NCBI GenBank assembly: GCA_963506915.1
Contig: CAUORE010000001.1
Location: forward strand, 1 to 64,000
DNA length: 64,000 nucleotides
Source: JABCPE02 sp963506915
Lineage (GTDB): Bacteria > Bacteroidota > Bacteroidia > Flavobacteriales > Weeksellaceae
Direction of reading: 5' to 3'
A program made the position numbers and the translations under genes. Shown here one piece after another: positions 27,807-35,658 of the stretch (the first letter of the stretch is position 1; each line of letters opens with the position of its first letter). The notes beneath the pieces were generated by a model, which saw only the letters and a list, made by a program, of their open reading frames with translations, was not told where the DNA came from and did no database searches.

Positions 27807-28523
27807 TTAATATTTATTTTCCATTTCTTGTTTTAACCGATTGCGAAGTCTAACAGCCATTTCTTTAAATGAAAAATAAGTTAAGCCTCCAGATGTTAAT
27901 GCTCCTAAAATAGGAACAAGTTTAGAAATTCCCCTTCCAGCAACTTCTTTTGATATTTTTACTCCTATCCATTTGCCTACTTCTTTCACAATAGGATACC
28001 AACTAGTTTTTGTTAATGCTTTCTGAGATACTCGTTTAGCAATTTCTTTACTAGCAATTTTTGATAATTCATTTATTGCCTTATTAGCTGCATTAGCTCC
28101 CATCATTACACCTATGAATAAAGTTAGTATGTTTTTTGTACCCTCAGTTATTTGTTTCTTATCATCTAATAAGTCTGCCCAACCATAGATATATCCTAAC
28201 TTTTGAGCCAAAACTAAAGTATGCCAATAGAACTGTGCTAAATCAGCTGGGATTGTTGCAAATCCACCCCATCCTCCTGGAAGACCTGCTGCTGATGAAA
28301 TAAGTGTAACATTTCTTAAATGTTTATCAGTTACATCTTTTGCGATTTGATCAATGATTTTAATATCAAATAAATCAAGGGGGCTTTTCTCTTTAAAACT
28401 AAGGGAATCTTCTTTGTAATAGGGTTCAAAAACCTCAATTAGAAATTCTTCTCTATAAACCTTTGCACCTGGAAGACTTAGGGATTTTTCCATTATATTA
28501 TCCCATGTAATAATATTATTCAT
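27807..28523 (-). CDS. EcsC-like family protein
   Basis: 238 residues. The centre has the small-residue-rich membrane-associated segment typical of the EcsC family (SSAAGLPGGWGGFATIPADLAQFYWHT near 76-102), then YGWADLLDD, a hydrophobic ANAANKAI region and a Gly-rich C-terminal hairpin (SKLVPILGALTSGGLTYFSF). EcsC was named for a Bacillus ABC-transporter operon, but the family's function is unknown. The assignment is by pattern only. AT-rich composition matches the local background. It is divergent from the lemA gene across a 475-base gap. Confidence 0.6.
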   Translation of the reverse strand: MNNIITWDNIMEKSLSLPGAKVYREEFLIEVFEPYYKEDSLSFKEKSPLDLFDIKIIDQIAKDVTDKHLRNVTLISSAAGLPGGWGGFATIPADLAQFYWHTLVLAQKLGYIYGWADLLDDKKQITEGTKNILTLFIGVMMGANAANKAINELSKIASKEIAKRVSQKALTKTSWYPIVKEVGKWIGVKISKEVAGRGISKLVPILGALTSGGLTYFSFKEMAVRLRNRLKQEMENKY

Positions 28524-28629
28524 TTTTAAAGTTTCACAAAGATAAATATTTAATATTAATTAATATACTTTTGTTAAAATTATATTACTTTTAGAATAGG
28601 TTTTTATACTTTTGGCAAAAGGTATGTAA

Positions 28630-28746
28630 GAATATTATGAAAAGTCTCATTTTTTAGAAAAGTATAATTTGCCAATTTATTTTGCGGAATATACTTTTGA
28701 CCAAGATAAGCTGAGTAAAATTTATTTTGGTTTTGAGTATCCGTGA
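28630..28746 (+). pseudogene. Open 3' remnant of an unknown gene
   Basis: The 475-base gap 28524-28998 has no complete gene, but a 38-codon frame follows a stop, lacks any plausible start, and reads like protein: EYYEKSHFLEKYNLPIYFAE, then TFDQDKLSKIYFGFEYP and a stop. The amino-acid make-up (alternating aromatic and charged residues) suggests the tail of a decayed coding sequence rather than noise. No family is recognised. The rest of the gap is AT-rich with only the lemA promoter. Confidence 0.3.
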
Positions 28747-28953
28747 GGGATTTATTTAAAGTAAAGGATTATATAAACGGAAATAAATAATTGAAAATAA
28801 AATCGTATTGCATGAAGGTTATCTAACAATATCCATAAGCAAACTTCTATTAAAAAGAAAATCTATCACTATCTGAGACTTTCAGATAAATAAAAACAAC
28901 ATTAAAGATTAGATATAGGCAGTAGATATACCAAAATTTTAAGAAAAAAAATG

Positions 28954-28961
28954 TATCTTTG
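28954..28961 (+). promoter_or_regulatory. Promoter -7 element of the lemA-DUF3137 unit
   Basis: TATCTTTG matches TAnnTTTG exactly, 37 bases before the ATG. This is a host-type promoter in front of genes whose composition is not host-like. No convincing -33 box. Confidence 0.5.
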
Positions 28962-28998
28962 ATAAAATAATAAAACAAAAACTATATATTTAAAAGTT

Positions 28999-29748
28999 AT
29001 GGCAAATTTGTTAGACGAAGTGACAGGACCTGTAAATAATTCAGAACGAGATGTACATGTGATAGATAGACAGCTGCCTGTCGAGATAGGCTTTGGCTCT
29101 GCTCTTTTTCAGATAGCATTATGGGTTGTGATACCGATATTGGTACTATTGTATGTGTTGGTTATGGGCAGTACGCTGCAGAATCCTTTGCTTGTTGGTG
29201 GTGTGGGCTGTTTGCTGGGTATCTTGCCTGGTGTTATTTTCATCTTTATGAAGATATCGGCTCGTAATTATTTCCAGCAGCTGGAACAGCGCATTCAGGC
29301 AGAGGCATCTAATATTGACAATTATTTAGAACAAAGAGTACAGATACTTCAGAATGTCGTAGGACTTGTTGAGCGGGCTGTTGATCTTGACAAAGATGTG
29401 ATGAAAACAGTGGCAGCACTTCGCAGTGGCAGTGTAAATGAGGACAACAGAAGCGATGTGAACGCACAGATTAACACCGCTTTCGGTAGGCTTTTCCCAC
29501 AGGTAGAGGCTTACCCAGAATTAAAGGCGCACAACGCCATTGCAGATGCGATGCAGCAGAACAGCTACCTACAGCGCGAGATAACAGCAGCGCGAACTGT
29601 GTATAACAGCCGTGTAACGCAGTGGAACACAGATATTTTCTCATGGCCTACAAAAATGATAGTAGCAGCACAGCAGGGCTACACTACGCGTATACCATTT
29701 ACAGCATCAGCCGAAACACGCAAGGCAGCAAGAGGTAAATTCTTCTAA
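28999..29748 (+). CDS. LemA family protein
   Basis: 249 residues. Two N-terminal membrane segments (about 33-56 and 61-82) are followed by a long alpha-helical LemA domain with the family's EQRIQAEASNIDNYLEQRVQILQNVV-type helix, split here as QAEASNIDNYLEQRV near residue 101 and ALRSGSVNEDNRSDVNAQIN near 142. The end YNSRVTQWNTDIFSWPTKMI matches the LemA C-terminal helix. LemA proteins are membrane-anchored helical bundles of unclear role, often paired with a large membrane partner, as here with the DUF3137 gene 16 bases downstream. The G+C content is visibly higher than the flanks, with many CAG and CGN codons, suggesting horizontal acquisition. Confidence 0.88.
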   Translation: MANLLDEVTGPVNNSERDVHVIDRQLPVEIGFGSALFQIALWVVIPILVLLYVLVMGSTLQNPLLVGGVGCLLGILPGVIFIFMKISARNYFQQLEQRIQAEASNIDNYLEQRVQILQNVVGLVERAVDLDKDVMKTVAALRSGSVNEDNRSDVNAQINTAFGRLFPQVEAYPELKAHNAIADAMQQNSYLQREITAARTVYNSRVTQWNTDIFSWPTKMIVAAQQGYTTRIPFTASAETRKAARGKFF

Positions 29749-29763
29749 GACTTTGGAATATAG

Positions 29764-31494
29764 ATGATTCAGGATATCTATGACCCATTAAACGAATACA
29801 TCAATACCTTTCGTGACAAGTTTAAGAAGGTGGCGGAAGAAACCTTCGATGCGCTTGCTAAGGAAGCACAGGTTGATGTAGAAGCAAATCGCACTACATG
29901 CCAGCAGATTTATAAAGGCGAGGCAGACATGGCAGATATAGCAAGCCGTATCACACGATGGACGGTATTATGTGTCATCCTGTGGATAGGTGCGGTGATA
30001 GGATTTGCTGTTGCCTATGTTAAGAGAAATGAGTTCCCAATGGAGCAGCTCTTATTAATAGGCGGCGGCTCAGTCTTGGTGGTTGTCTTTCTTTTGGTAA
30101 AAGTACATCCTACCTTGAAATCTTTACGAAGTGAGCGAAATGATTTAGCCAATAAAGTAGATGATTTAAGAAATACAGCATGGGAGCAAATGACAGAACT
30201 AAATAAACTCTACGACTGGGATATTTTGACACGAATGATGTCGAAGACTGTGCCAAGGCTGGAGTTTGACCCATATTTCACCACACAGCGATTGGCCGAC
30301 CTTCGGGCTACATACGGCTGGAATGATTCCTTTAATGCAGAGCGATCGGTGCTTTATTCCCATTCTGGACTTATTAATGGTAATCCGTTTATCATTTGTA
30401 GAACACGAAAAATGGAAATGGGACAGAAGACCTACTACGGTGAGAAAACCATTTACTGGACGACAAGGGAAACTGATTCGGATGGGAAATCCCGTACCGT
30501 ACATCATTCAGAGACATTGCGTGCGAGTGTGACAGCGCCTTATCCAGAGTATTATGAGCGTACCCGCCTTATCTATGGCAATACAGCCGCGCCCGATTTG
30601 ATATTTAATCGCAAGCCAAGTGGATTGGCAGGTAGGGAAGGTTCACTTCGCTTTAAATGGGATAAATTCTGGCTGAAGCGTAAAGCTCGTAATCTGGCAG
30701 ATGGAGATTTTGCTATGCTGACGAATGAGGAATTTGAGGTCGCATTCAATACAAGTAACCGTAATAACAACCAGCAGTTCGCCTTACTCTTTACGCCATT
30801 GGCACAGCAGAGTATGATGGCGCTTTTGCAGGACAGTACCAATGGCTATGGTGATGATTTTAACTTTGATAAAAATTGTATGATAAACACCATCACGCCT
30901 TTACATATACAAGAGCTGGATCTTGATATGAACCCAAATCAGTACTATAATTTTGATTTTGAAAGAGGCAAGAAAGATTTTTACGAAATTAATGCAAGAT
31001 ATTTCCGAGCGATTTATTTCAGTTTTGCTCCGCTACTATGTGTGCCGATGTATCAGCAGATACGGTCGCATAAGGATATTTGTGGGCGTGATATGGAGCA
31101 GAGAAGTTCGTTCTGGGAGCATGAAGCACTGGCTAATTTCTGGGGGCAGGAGCGTTTCAAACATCCTGACTGCGTGACGCAGTGTGTCTTGAAAACTTCT
31201 GCAAAGGTACAGAACGATGGCAGCACGATGATAGATGTTACGGCTCATGGTTTCCGTTCAGAACCTCGTCTTTCGTATATTAGTAAGTTTGGTGGTGATG
31301 GCTCTTGGCATGATGTGCCAGTGAACTGGTATGAGTATTTCTCTGTCGAGGGAAATGGACAGATTACGATGCATGAAGATAATCACCAAGAAGATGCCGC
31401 TATGACCCAGACCCAGCGTTTGAACCGCATCGGAGAGGTGCTTGAAAAAACGCACTTAGATGTGTATAGAAGGCATATAGCTTCTAAAGCGTAG
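29764..31494 (+). CDS. DUF3137 domain membrane protein (LemA partner)
   Basis: 576 residues. After an amphipathic N-terminus there are two membrane helices (about 61-82 and 95-113), a coiled-coil-like linker (about 117-145), and a soluble domain resembling DUF3137 (about 190-360), including a paired HSGLINGNPFIICR and YYGEKTIYWT strand region, plus a C-terminal domain without a recognised family. DUF3137 proteins are commonly encoded next to lemA. The partnership is established by gene context only; biochemical function is unknown. It shares the high-GC, CGT/CGC-arginine codon use of lemA, unlike all its other neighbours. Confidence 0.75.
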   Translation: MIQDIYDPLNEYINTFRDKFKKVAEETFDALAKEAQVDVEANRTTCQQIYKGEADMADIASRITRWTVLCVILWIGAVIGFAVAYVKRNEFPMEQLLLIGGGSVLVVVFLLVKVHPTLKSLRSERNDLANKVDDLRNTAWEQMTELNKLYDWDILTRMMSKTVPRLEFDPYFTTQRLADLRATYGWNDSFNAERSVLYSHSGLINGNPFIICRTRKMEMGQKTYYGEKTIYWTTRETDSDGKSRTVHHSETLRASVTAPYPEYYERTRLIYGNTAAPDLIFNRKPSGLAGREGSLRFKWDKFWLKRKARNLADGDFAMLTNEEFEVAFNTSNRNNNQQFALLFTPLAQQSMMALLQDSTNGYGDDFNFDKNCMINTITPLHIQELDLDMNPNQYYNFDFERGKKDFYEINARYFRAIYFSFAPLLCVPMYQQIRSHKDICGRDMEQRSSFWEHEALANFWGQERFKHPDCVTQCVLKTSAKVQNDGSTMIDVTAHGFRSEPRLSYISKFGGDGSWHDVPVNWYEYFSVEGNGQITMHEDNHQEDAAMTQTQRLNRIGEVLEKTHLDVYRRHIASKA

Positions 31495-31498
31495 TCAG

Positions 31499-31744
31499 AT
31501 GGAATTTCCTAAAATTAAAAAATCAGAATATGCTGTTTTGATGGCAGATAGCAACACAGGAGTTGTATTAGATATATATTTTGATATTTACTATAAGAGT
31601 AGTAATCAGATTGTATATAAAGTATTTTCAAGTCTTGAAGAAGTAAAAGAATTTATAAAAGAAACTCTTAAACAAAGAGAAAATATTGAATTTATGGTGT
31701 ATGATAATAATGAAAATATAGTGGAACTTCAAGAACAAAATTGA
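31499..31744 (+). CDS. Small hypothetical protein
   Basis: 81 residues, starting 4 bases after the DUF3137 stop. It is acidic and mixed alpha/beta in appearance (AVLMADSNTGVVLDIYFDIYY, split across residues 12-32; then SLEEVKEFIKETLKQREN). No family is recognised. Its AT-rich codon use matches the chromosome and not the two preceding genes, so it is either an older neighbour of the inserted pair or was acquired separately. Confidence 0.6.
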   Translation: MEFPKIKKSEYAVLMADSNTGVVLDIYFDIYYKSSNQIVYKVFSSLEEVKEFIKETLKQRENIEFMVYDNNENIVELQEQN

Positions 31745-31898
31745 CTATAGTTGTAAGTAAAATTTAAAGCATATGTTACACTCCATCATGGTAGGTAAAA
31801 TTCCATTACTATTAAAAAAATAACAACAAAACCTTAAAATCATCCAAAATAAATACAAAAGATAAATCCCTAATCTTTTAGGTTTTAAAAATAATCCT

Positions 31899-31906
31899 TA
31901 ATTTTG
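31899..31906 (+). promoter_or_regulatory. Promoter -7 element of fabG
   Basis: TAATTTTG matches TAnnTTTG and predicts a start near 31912, only about 13 bases before the fabG ATG. Because it overlaps a possible TTG start at 31904, that upstream start can be excluded. Confidence 0.55.
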
Positions 31907-31924
31907 AACCAAAATAATAAGAAT

Positions 31925-32668
31925 ATGAAATTATTAGAAGGAAAAGTAGCTCTCATCACAGGTGCAGCTACAGGTATCGGAAAAAGAATAGCAGAAGTTT
32001 TTGCAGAGCAGGGAGCTAAAATAGCATTCTCCCACATCGGTCCAGATGACTTAGCAAAACAAGTAGAAGCAGACCTGAATAAAATCACCACAGCTAAAGA
32101 ATACCATTCTAACGCTGCCGATTTTGATGAGGCTCAAAAACTGATAGACGATGTTATCGCAGACTTCGGGCAGATAGATATCCTTGTGAATAATGCAGGA
32201 ATTACCCGAGACAATCTTCTCCTTAGAATGAGCAAAGAGGAGTGGGACATCATCATGAAAGTGAATTTGGATTCTGTTTTCAACCTTACAAAAGCAGCAA
32301 TCAAACCTATGATGAAAGCAAGAACAGGGTCTATTATCAACATGGCTTCTGTAGTAGGTGTTAAAGGAAACGCAGGACAGGCAAACTACGCAGCATCTAA
32401 GGCTGGTGTTATCGGATTTTCTAAATCTGTTGCTTTGGAATTAGGTTCTAGAAACATCCGTTGCAACGCCGTAGCGCCAGGTTTCATAGAAACAGAAATG
32501 ACAGCGAAACTAAGCCCAGAAGTGGTACAAGGCTGGAGAGATGCCATCCCGTTAAAGAGAGGAGGACAGACTACCGATGTAGCCAATACATGCCTATTCT
32601 TGGCAAGTGACTTATCTTCCTATGTTACAGGACAGGTTATCAATGTAGATGGCGGTATGCTTACTTAA
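31925..32668 (+). CDS. fabG: 3-oxoacyl-[acyl-carrier-protein] reductase FabG
   Basis: 247 residues, standard short-chain dehydrogenase/reductase length. NADPH-binding GAATGIG (about 13-19), the NNAG element at 89-92, catalytic Ser142, Tyr155 and Lys159 (YAASK), and the C-terminal GQVINVDGGM typical of FabG. It reduces beta-ketoacyl-ACP in each round of fatty-acid elongation. The start is ATG 31925, chosen because the promoter -7 box overlaps the alternative upstream TTG. Single gene with its own terminator; acpP and fabF are 24 kb away. Confidence 0.93.
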   Translation: MKLLEGKVALITGAATGIGKRIAEVFAEQGAKIAFSHIGPDDLAKQVEADLNKITTAKEYHSNAADFDEAQKLIDDVIADFGQIDILVNNAGITRDNLLLRMSKEEWDIIMKVNLDSVFNLTKAAIKPMMKARTGSIINMASVVGVKGNAGQANYAASKAGVIGFSKSVALELGSRNIRCNAVAPGFIETEMTAKLSPEVVQGWRDAIPLKRGGQTTDVANTCLFLASDLSSYVTGQVINVDGGMLT

Positions 32669-32677
32669 AATATTACA

Positions 32678-32706
32678 AAAGGCTTTCTTTACGAAAGTCT
32701 TTTTTT
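32678..32706 (+). terminator. Terminator of fabG
   Basis: AAAGGCTTTC pairs with GAAAGTCTTT (one G-U) around a 5-base loop, followed by a T run. Confidence 0.75.
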
Positions 32707-32762
32707 ATTTAAAAACATAATGAAAGTTCATTTTTTTCGTTCTAATAGAAAAATCAAACATA

Positions 32763-33431
32763 ATGAAAAATTTATTATCAGGAATTTTATTCCTTTTCGG
32801 TGTGGTGTGCTCTTTTGCACAGAATGATAGAGAGGTTGGCGATTTTGTTTCTCTGAAAGTCTATGACAGAATTTCCGTAGAACTTATAGAATCCAAGAAA
32901 AACAAAGTGGAAATCATAGGCGATGGCAGTGCAAAAATCCAAGTAATCAATAAAAACGGAGAACTAAAAATCCGTACCAAAACGCTGAAACTTCTACAGG
33001 GAGATGATGTTAAAGTAAAGGTTTATTACAATGACCTTAGTGATATTCAGGCAAGTCAAGGTTCGGAGATCACTTCTAATGATGTATTGAAAGCTAATCT
33101 ACTGAAAATTACTTCTAATGAAGGTTCTAAAATCCAAATGAAAGTAGATGTAAAACAACTGAATGTAAGAGGAAACTCTGGCGGCGAAGTAGAACTTTCA
33201 GGGAATGCAGATGTTCAAGAAATTGTGATGAACTCTGGTGCAAAATACAAAGGCGATGACAACGAGGGCGAAAATGTATCCGTAACTGTAAATGCAGGCG
33301 GAAAAGCAGAAGTCTACGCTTCTAAAGCTGTAAATGCTACCGTGAGAGCAGGTGGAAGAATAGAAATCCACGGAAACCCAAAGCAAAGAGATGTAAAAAA
33401 AGTAGTAGGCGGAGTTATAGAGTTTAAATAA
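32763..33431 (+). CDS. Exported DUF2807 (putative auto-transporter adhesin, head GIN) protein
   Basis: 222 residues with a signal peptide (1-19, ending SFAQ). The mature protein is a regular series of short beta-strands with Gly/Ser/Asn turns (GSEITSNDVLKANLLKITSN, GNSGGEVELSGNADVQ, AGGKAEVYASKAVNATVRAG), the right-handed beta-helix-like pattern of DUF2807. Despite the family name there is no outer-membrane barrel. Function unknown, periplasmic or surface location expected. Monocistronic. Confidence 0.8.
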   Translation: MKNLLSGILFLFGVVCSFAQNDREVGDFVSLKVYDRISVELIESKKNKVEIIGDGSAKIQVINKNGELKIRTKTLKLLQGDDVKVKVYYNDLSDIQASQGSEITSNDVLKANLLKITSNEGSKIQMKVDVKQLNVRGNSGGEVELSGNADVQEIVMNSGAKYKGDDNEGENVSVTVNAGGKAEVYASKAVNATVRAGGRIEIHGNPKQRDVKKVVGGVIEFK

Positions 33432-33435
33432 AATT

Positions 33436-33466
33436 AAGCACTCAGATTATTCTGGGTGTTTTTTAT
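33436..33466. terminator. Terminator between the DUF2807 gene and rnhA
   Basis: AAGCACTCAGA pairs with TCTGGGTGTTT (two G-U) around TTAT, then T. It lies between converging genes. Confidence 0.7.
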
Positions 33467-33942
33467 TCCGAAAAAAGATTTTCTTCTTCCTTTTCAAAGA
33501 AAGTGTCTATCAGTAGATTTTCCTTTTGTGATGCTGCTACGGCAAGCTGGTCAGCTCTTTCATTTTGTGGATGTCCTGCATGGCCTTTTATCCAGTGGAA
33601 AGTAGGTTTGTACTTGCTGAAAAGAGGGATAAATTTTCGCCACAGATCAGGATTTTTCATATTTTTAAAGCCTTTTTTTATCCAGCCGAATATCCAGTTT
33701 TTATTTACCGCATCGGCTACATATTTACTGTCGGTAAAGATATGAATATCATGCCCTTCTTCTTTGAGGTTTTCCAGAGCTGTGATTACCGCGAGAAGTT
33801 CCATGCGGTTGTTGGTCGTCAGCCGATACCCTTCCGAAAAGCATTTCTCATAGTTTTTCTCTGGTGCCCGCATGATGATGCCATAGCCGCCTTTCCCTGG
33901 GTTGCCGCTGCACGCTCCATCGGTATAGATTTCTATCCTCAT
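33463..33942 (-). CDS. rnhA: Ribonuclease HI
   Basis: 159 residues, type 1 RNase H, which cuts the RNA strand of RNA-DNA hybrids. The DEDD site is complete: Asp8 (YTDGACSGNPG), Glu48 (NRMELLAV), Asp71 (FTDSKYV) and Asp131 (NERAD), with the catalytic loop histidines in KGHAGHPQ. It lies 5 bases downstream of dnaB on the same strand, a sensible pairing for replication. Confidence 0.95.
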   Translation of the reverse strand: MRIEIYTDGACSGNPGKGGYGIIMRAPEKNYEKCFSEGYRLTTNNRMELLAVITALENLKEEGHDIHIFTDSKYVADAVNKNWIFGWIKKGFKNMKNPDLWRKFIPLFSKYKPTFHWIKGHAGHPQNERADQLAVAASQKENLLIDTFFEKEEENLFSE

Positions 33943-33947
33943 ATTTT

Positions 33948-35498
33948 TTAGAAAGGCATATCATCTTCATCGTTCATAGATGAAGCAGTAAGATTGTTTT
34001 TAGGTAAATCAAATGCCGCCGAAGGGTCTATGCTTACTCGGATATTATCAAAGGCATTTTGGTTTGGCTGAGCGTAAGAAGGCTGCTCATTAGTTCCAAA
34101 TAAATCCAAATCCGAGAACTTTGCTAAACTTGATTGGAACGAAAGCCTTACATCTGTAACGGCTCCGTTTCTATGCTTTCCGATGATGAGCTCCGCCTGT
34201 CCAGCAGAAGGGCTTCCGTCTTCCCAGTTTTCTATTTTGTAATATTCAGGACGGAAGAGGAAAGAAACGATATCGGCATCCTGCTCAATCGCTCCTGATT
34301 CCCTCAAATCCGAAAGCTGAGGGCGTTTGTTAGGTCTGCTTTCCACACTTCTGGATAGCTGAGAAAGAGCAATCACAGGGACATTAAGTTCTTTTGCGAT
34401 GGCTTTTAGGGAACGCGAAATAGTAGCGATCTCCTGCTCTCTGTTTCCTGAGCCTTTTCCGCCATTGTTTGCGGTCATCAGCTGGAGATAATCCACCATG
34501 ATGATTTTCACGCCGTGCTGCATTACGAGTCTTCGGCATTTAGCCCTAAAATCAAATACAGAAAGCGCAGGTGTTTCATCTATGTAGAGAGGAGCATTTT
34601 CCAGCTCAGATACATTGTTAAACAGCCTTTGCCATTCCTCGTCGCTCATTTGTCCTTTTCTTAGTTTTTCGGATGAAATGCCCGTTTCGGAGGCGATCAT
34701 CCTTGTGATGAGCTGTACAGAGGCCATCTCTAATGAGAAAAGCGCCATTGGAATTTGATGCTCAACGGTGATATTTCTTGCCATAGAAAGCAGAAATGCC
34801 GTTTTACCCATCGCAGGACGGGCAGCGATGATGATGAGGTCAGAATTCTGCCAGCCACCAGTTTCTTTATCCACATCTCTAAAGCCCGAAGGAATACCAG
34901 AGAGCCCTTCTTTGTCTTTTAAAGCTTTGATTTTATCGATGGCTTCTTTTACCAAAGAGTTAGCCGTATCGAAACCTTTTTTGATGGTTCCGTTTGTAAT
35001 TTCAAAGAAACCTTGTTCGGCTTTATCCAAAAGCTCGAAAACATCGGTAGATTCTTTGTAAGAACTGTCAATAACATTAGCAGAAACATTGATAAGTGAG
35101 CGAAGAATGTATTTCTCCAAAATGATTCTCACATGGTATTCTATATGTGCCGAAGAGCTCACACCTGTGGTAAGGTCTATAATATAGTGGTCGCCTCCTG
35201 CTAGGCTGAGTTTTTCGGTGCGTTTCAGTTCCTGAATTACGGTCACCATATCCACAGGATGGTTGTTTTCATAGAGTTTTAGAATCGCTCTGAAAATTTC
35301 CTGATGTCTCGGATCGTAGAAAACCTCTGGTTTTAGCAAATCTATGGAGTGGTCCAGACCTTTTTTGTCAATCAAAAAAGTCCCGATTACGAGTTTTTCA
35401 AAATCCACTGCATTAGGTGGAACTTTCCCTTGAGAAATAGACAGTTCCTTTGTAAAATTTCCATGTGTGAGAGATGATAATGTTTCTTTTTGTACCAT
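33948..35498 (-). CDS. dnaB: Replicative DNA helicase DnaB
   Basis: A 516-residue hexameric 5'-3' helicase of the replication fork. N-terminal DnaB_N domain (about 20-125, starting PPNAVDFEKLVIGTFLID), linker, then the RecA-like motor with Walker A AARPAMGKTAF near residue 225 and Walker B IIMVDYLQLM near 332, plus the arginine-finger region. No intein is seen. It has a short Asn/Asp-rich tail ending DDMPF, reminiscent of the acidic SSB-type tip. Operon with rnhA. Confidence 0.96.
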   Translation of the reverse strand: MVQKETLSSLTHGNFTKELSISQGKVPPNAVDFEKLVIGTFLIDKKGLDHSIDLLKPEVFYDPRHQEIFRAILKLYENNHPVDMVTVIQELKRTEKLSLAGGDHYIIDLTTGVSSSAHIEYHVRIILEKYILRSLINVSANVIDSSYKESTDVFELLDKAEQGFFEITNGTIKKGFDTANSLVKEAIDKIKALKDKEGLSGIPSGFRDVDKETGGWQNSDLIIIAARPAMGKTAFLLSMARNITVEHQIPMALFSLEMASVQLITRMIASETGISSEKLRKGQMSDEEWQRLFNNVSELENAPLYIDETPALSVFDFRAKCRRLVMQHGVKIIMVDYLQLMTANNGGKGSGNREQEIATISRSLKAIAKELNVPVIALSQLSRSVESRPNKRPQLSDLRESGAIEQDADIVSFLFRPEYYKIENWEDGSPSAGQAELIIGKHRNGAVTDVRLSFQSSLAKFSDLDLFGTNEQPSYAQPNQNAFDNIRVSIDPSAAFDLPKNNLTASSMNDEDDMPF

Positions 35499-35620
35499 GG
35501 GACAAAGATAAAGATTAAACTCTCAAAATTCTACGCAATGTTGAAAAGTAACTATAAATTATAACAAACAATTATAAATCAATTAATTACAAGTTTTAAG
35601 AATGTTAATAAAATTCAATA

Positions 35621-35653
35621 AAAAAATCCAGTGATGCATACTGGATTTTTTTA
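35621..35653 (-). terminator. Terminator of the flotillin gene
   Basis: Perfect 12-bp arms AAAAAATCCAGT/ACTGGATTTTTT around a 7-base loop, with a T run on the minus strand. It lies 6 bases past the flotillin stop and isolates dnaB from it. Confidence 0.85.
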
Positions 35654-35658
35654 GTTTT

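Noticed and set aside
31904..31924. Upstream TTG start for fabG
   Set aside because: The TTG lies inside the TAATTTTG promoter element, and the ATG at 31925 gives the normal FabG N-terminus.
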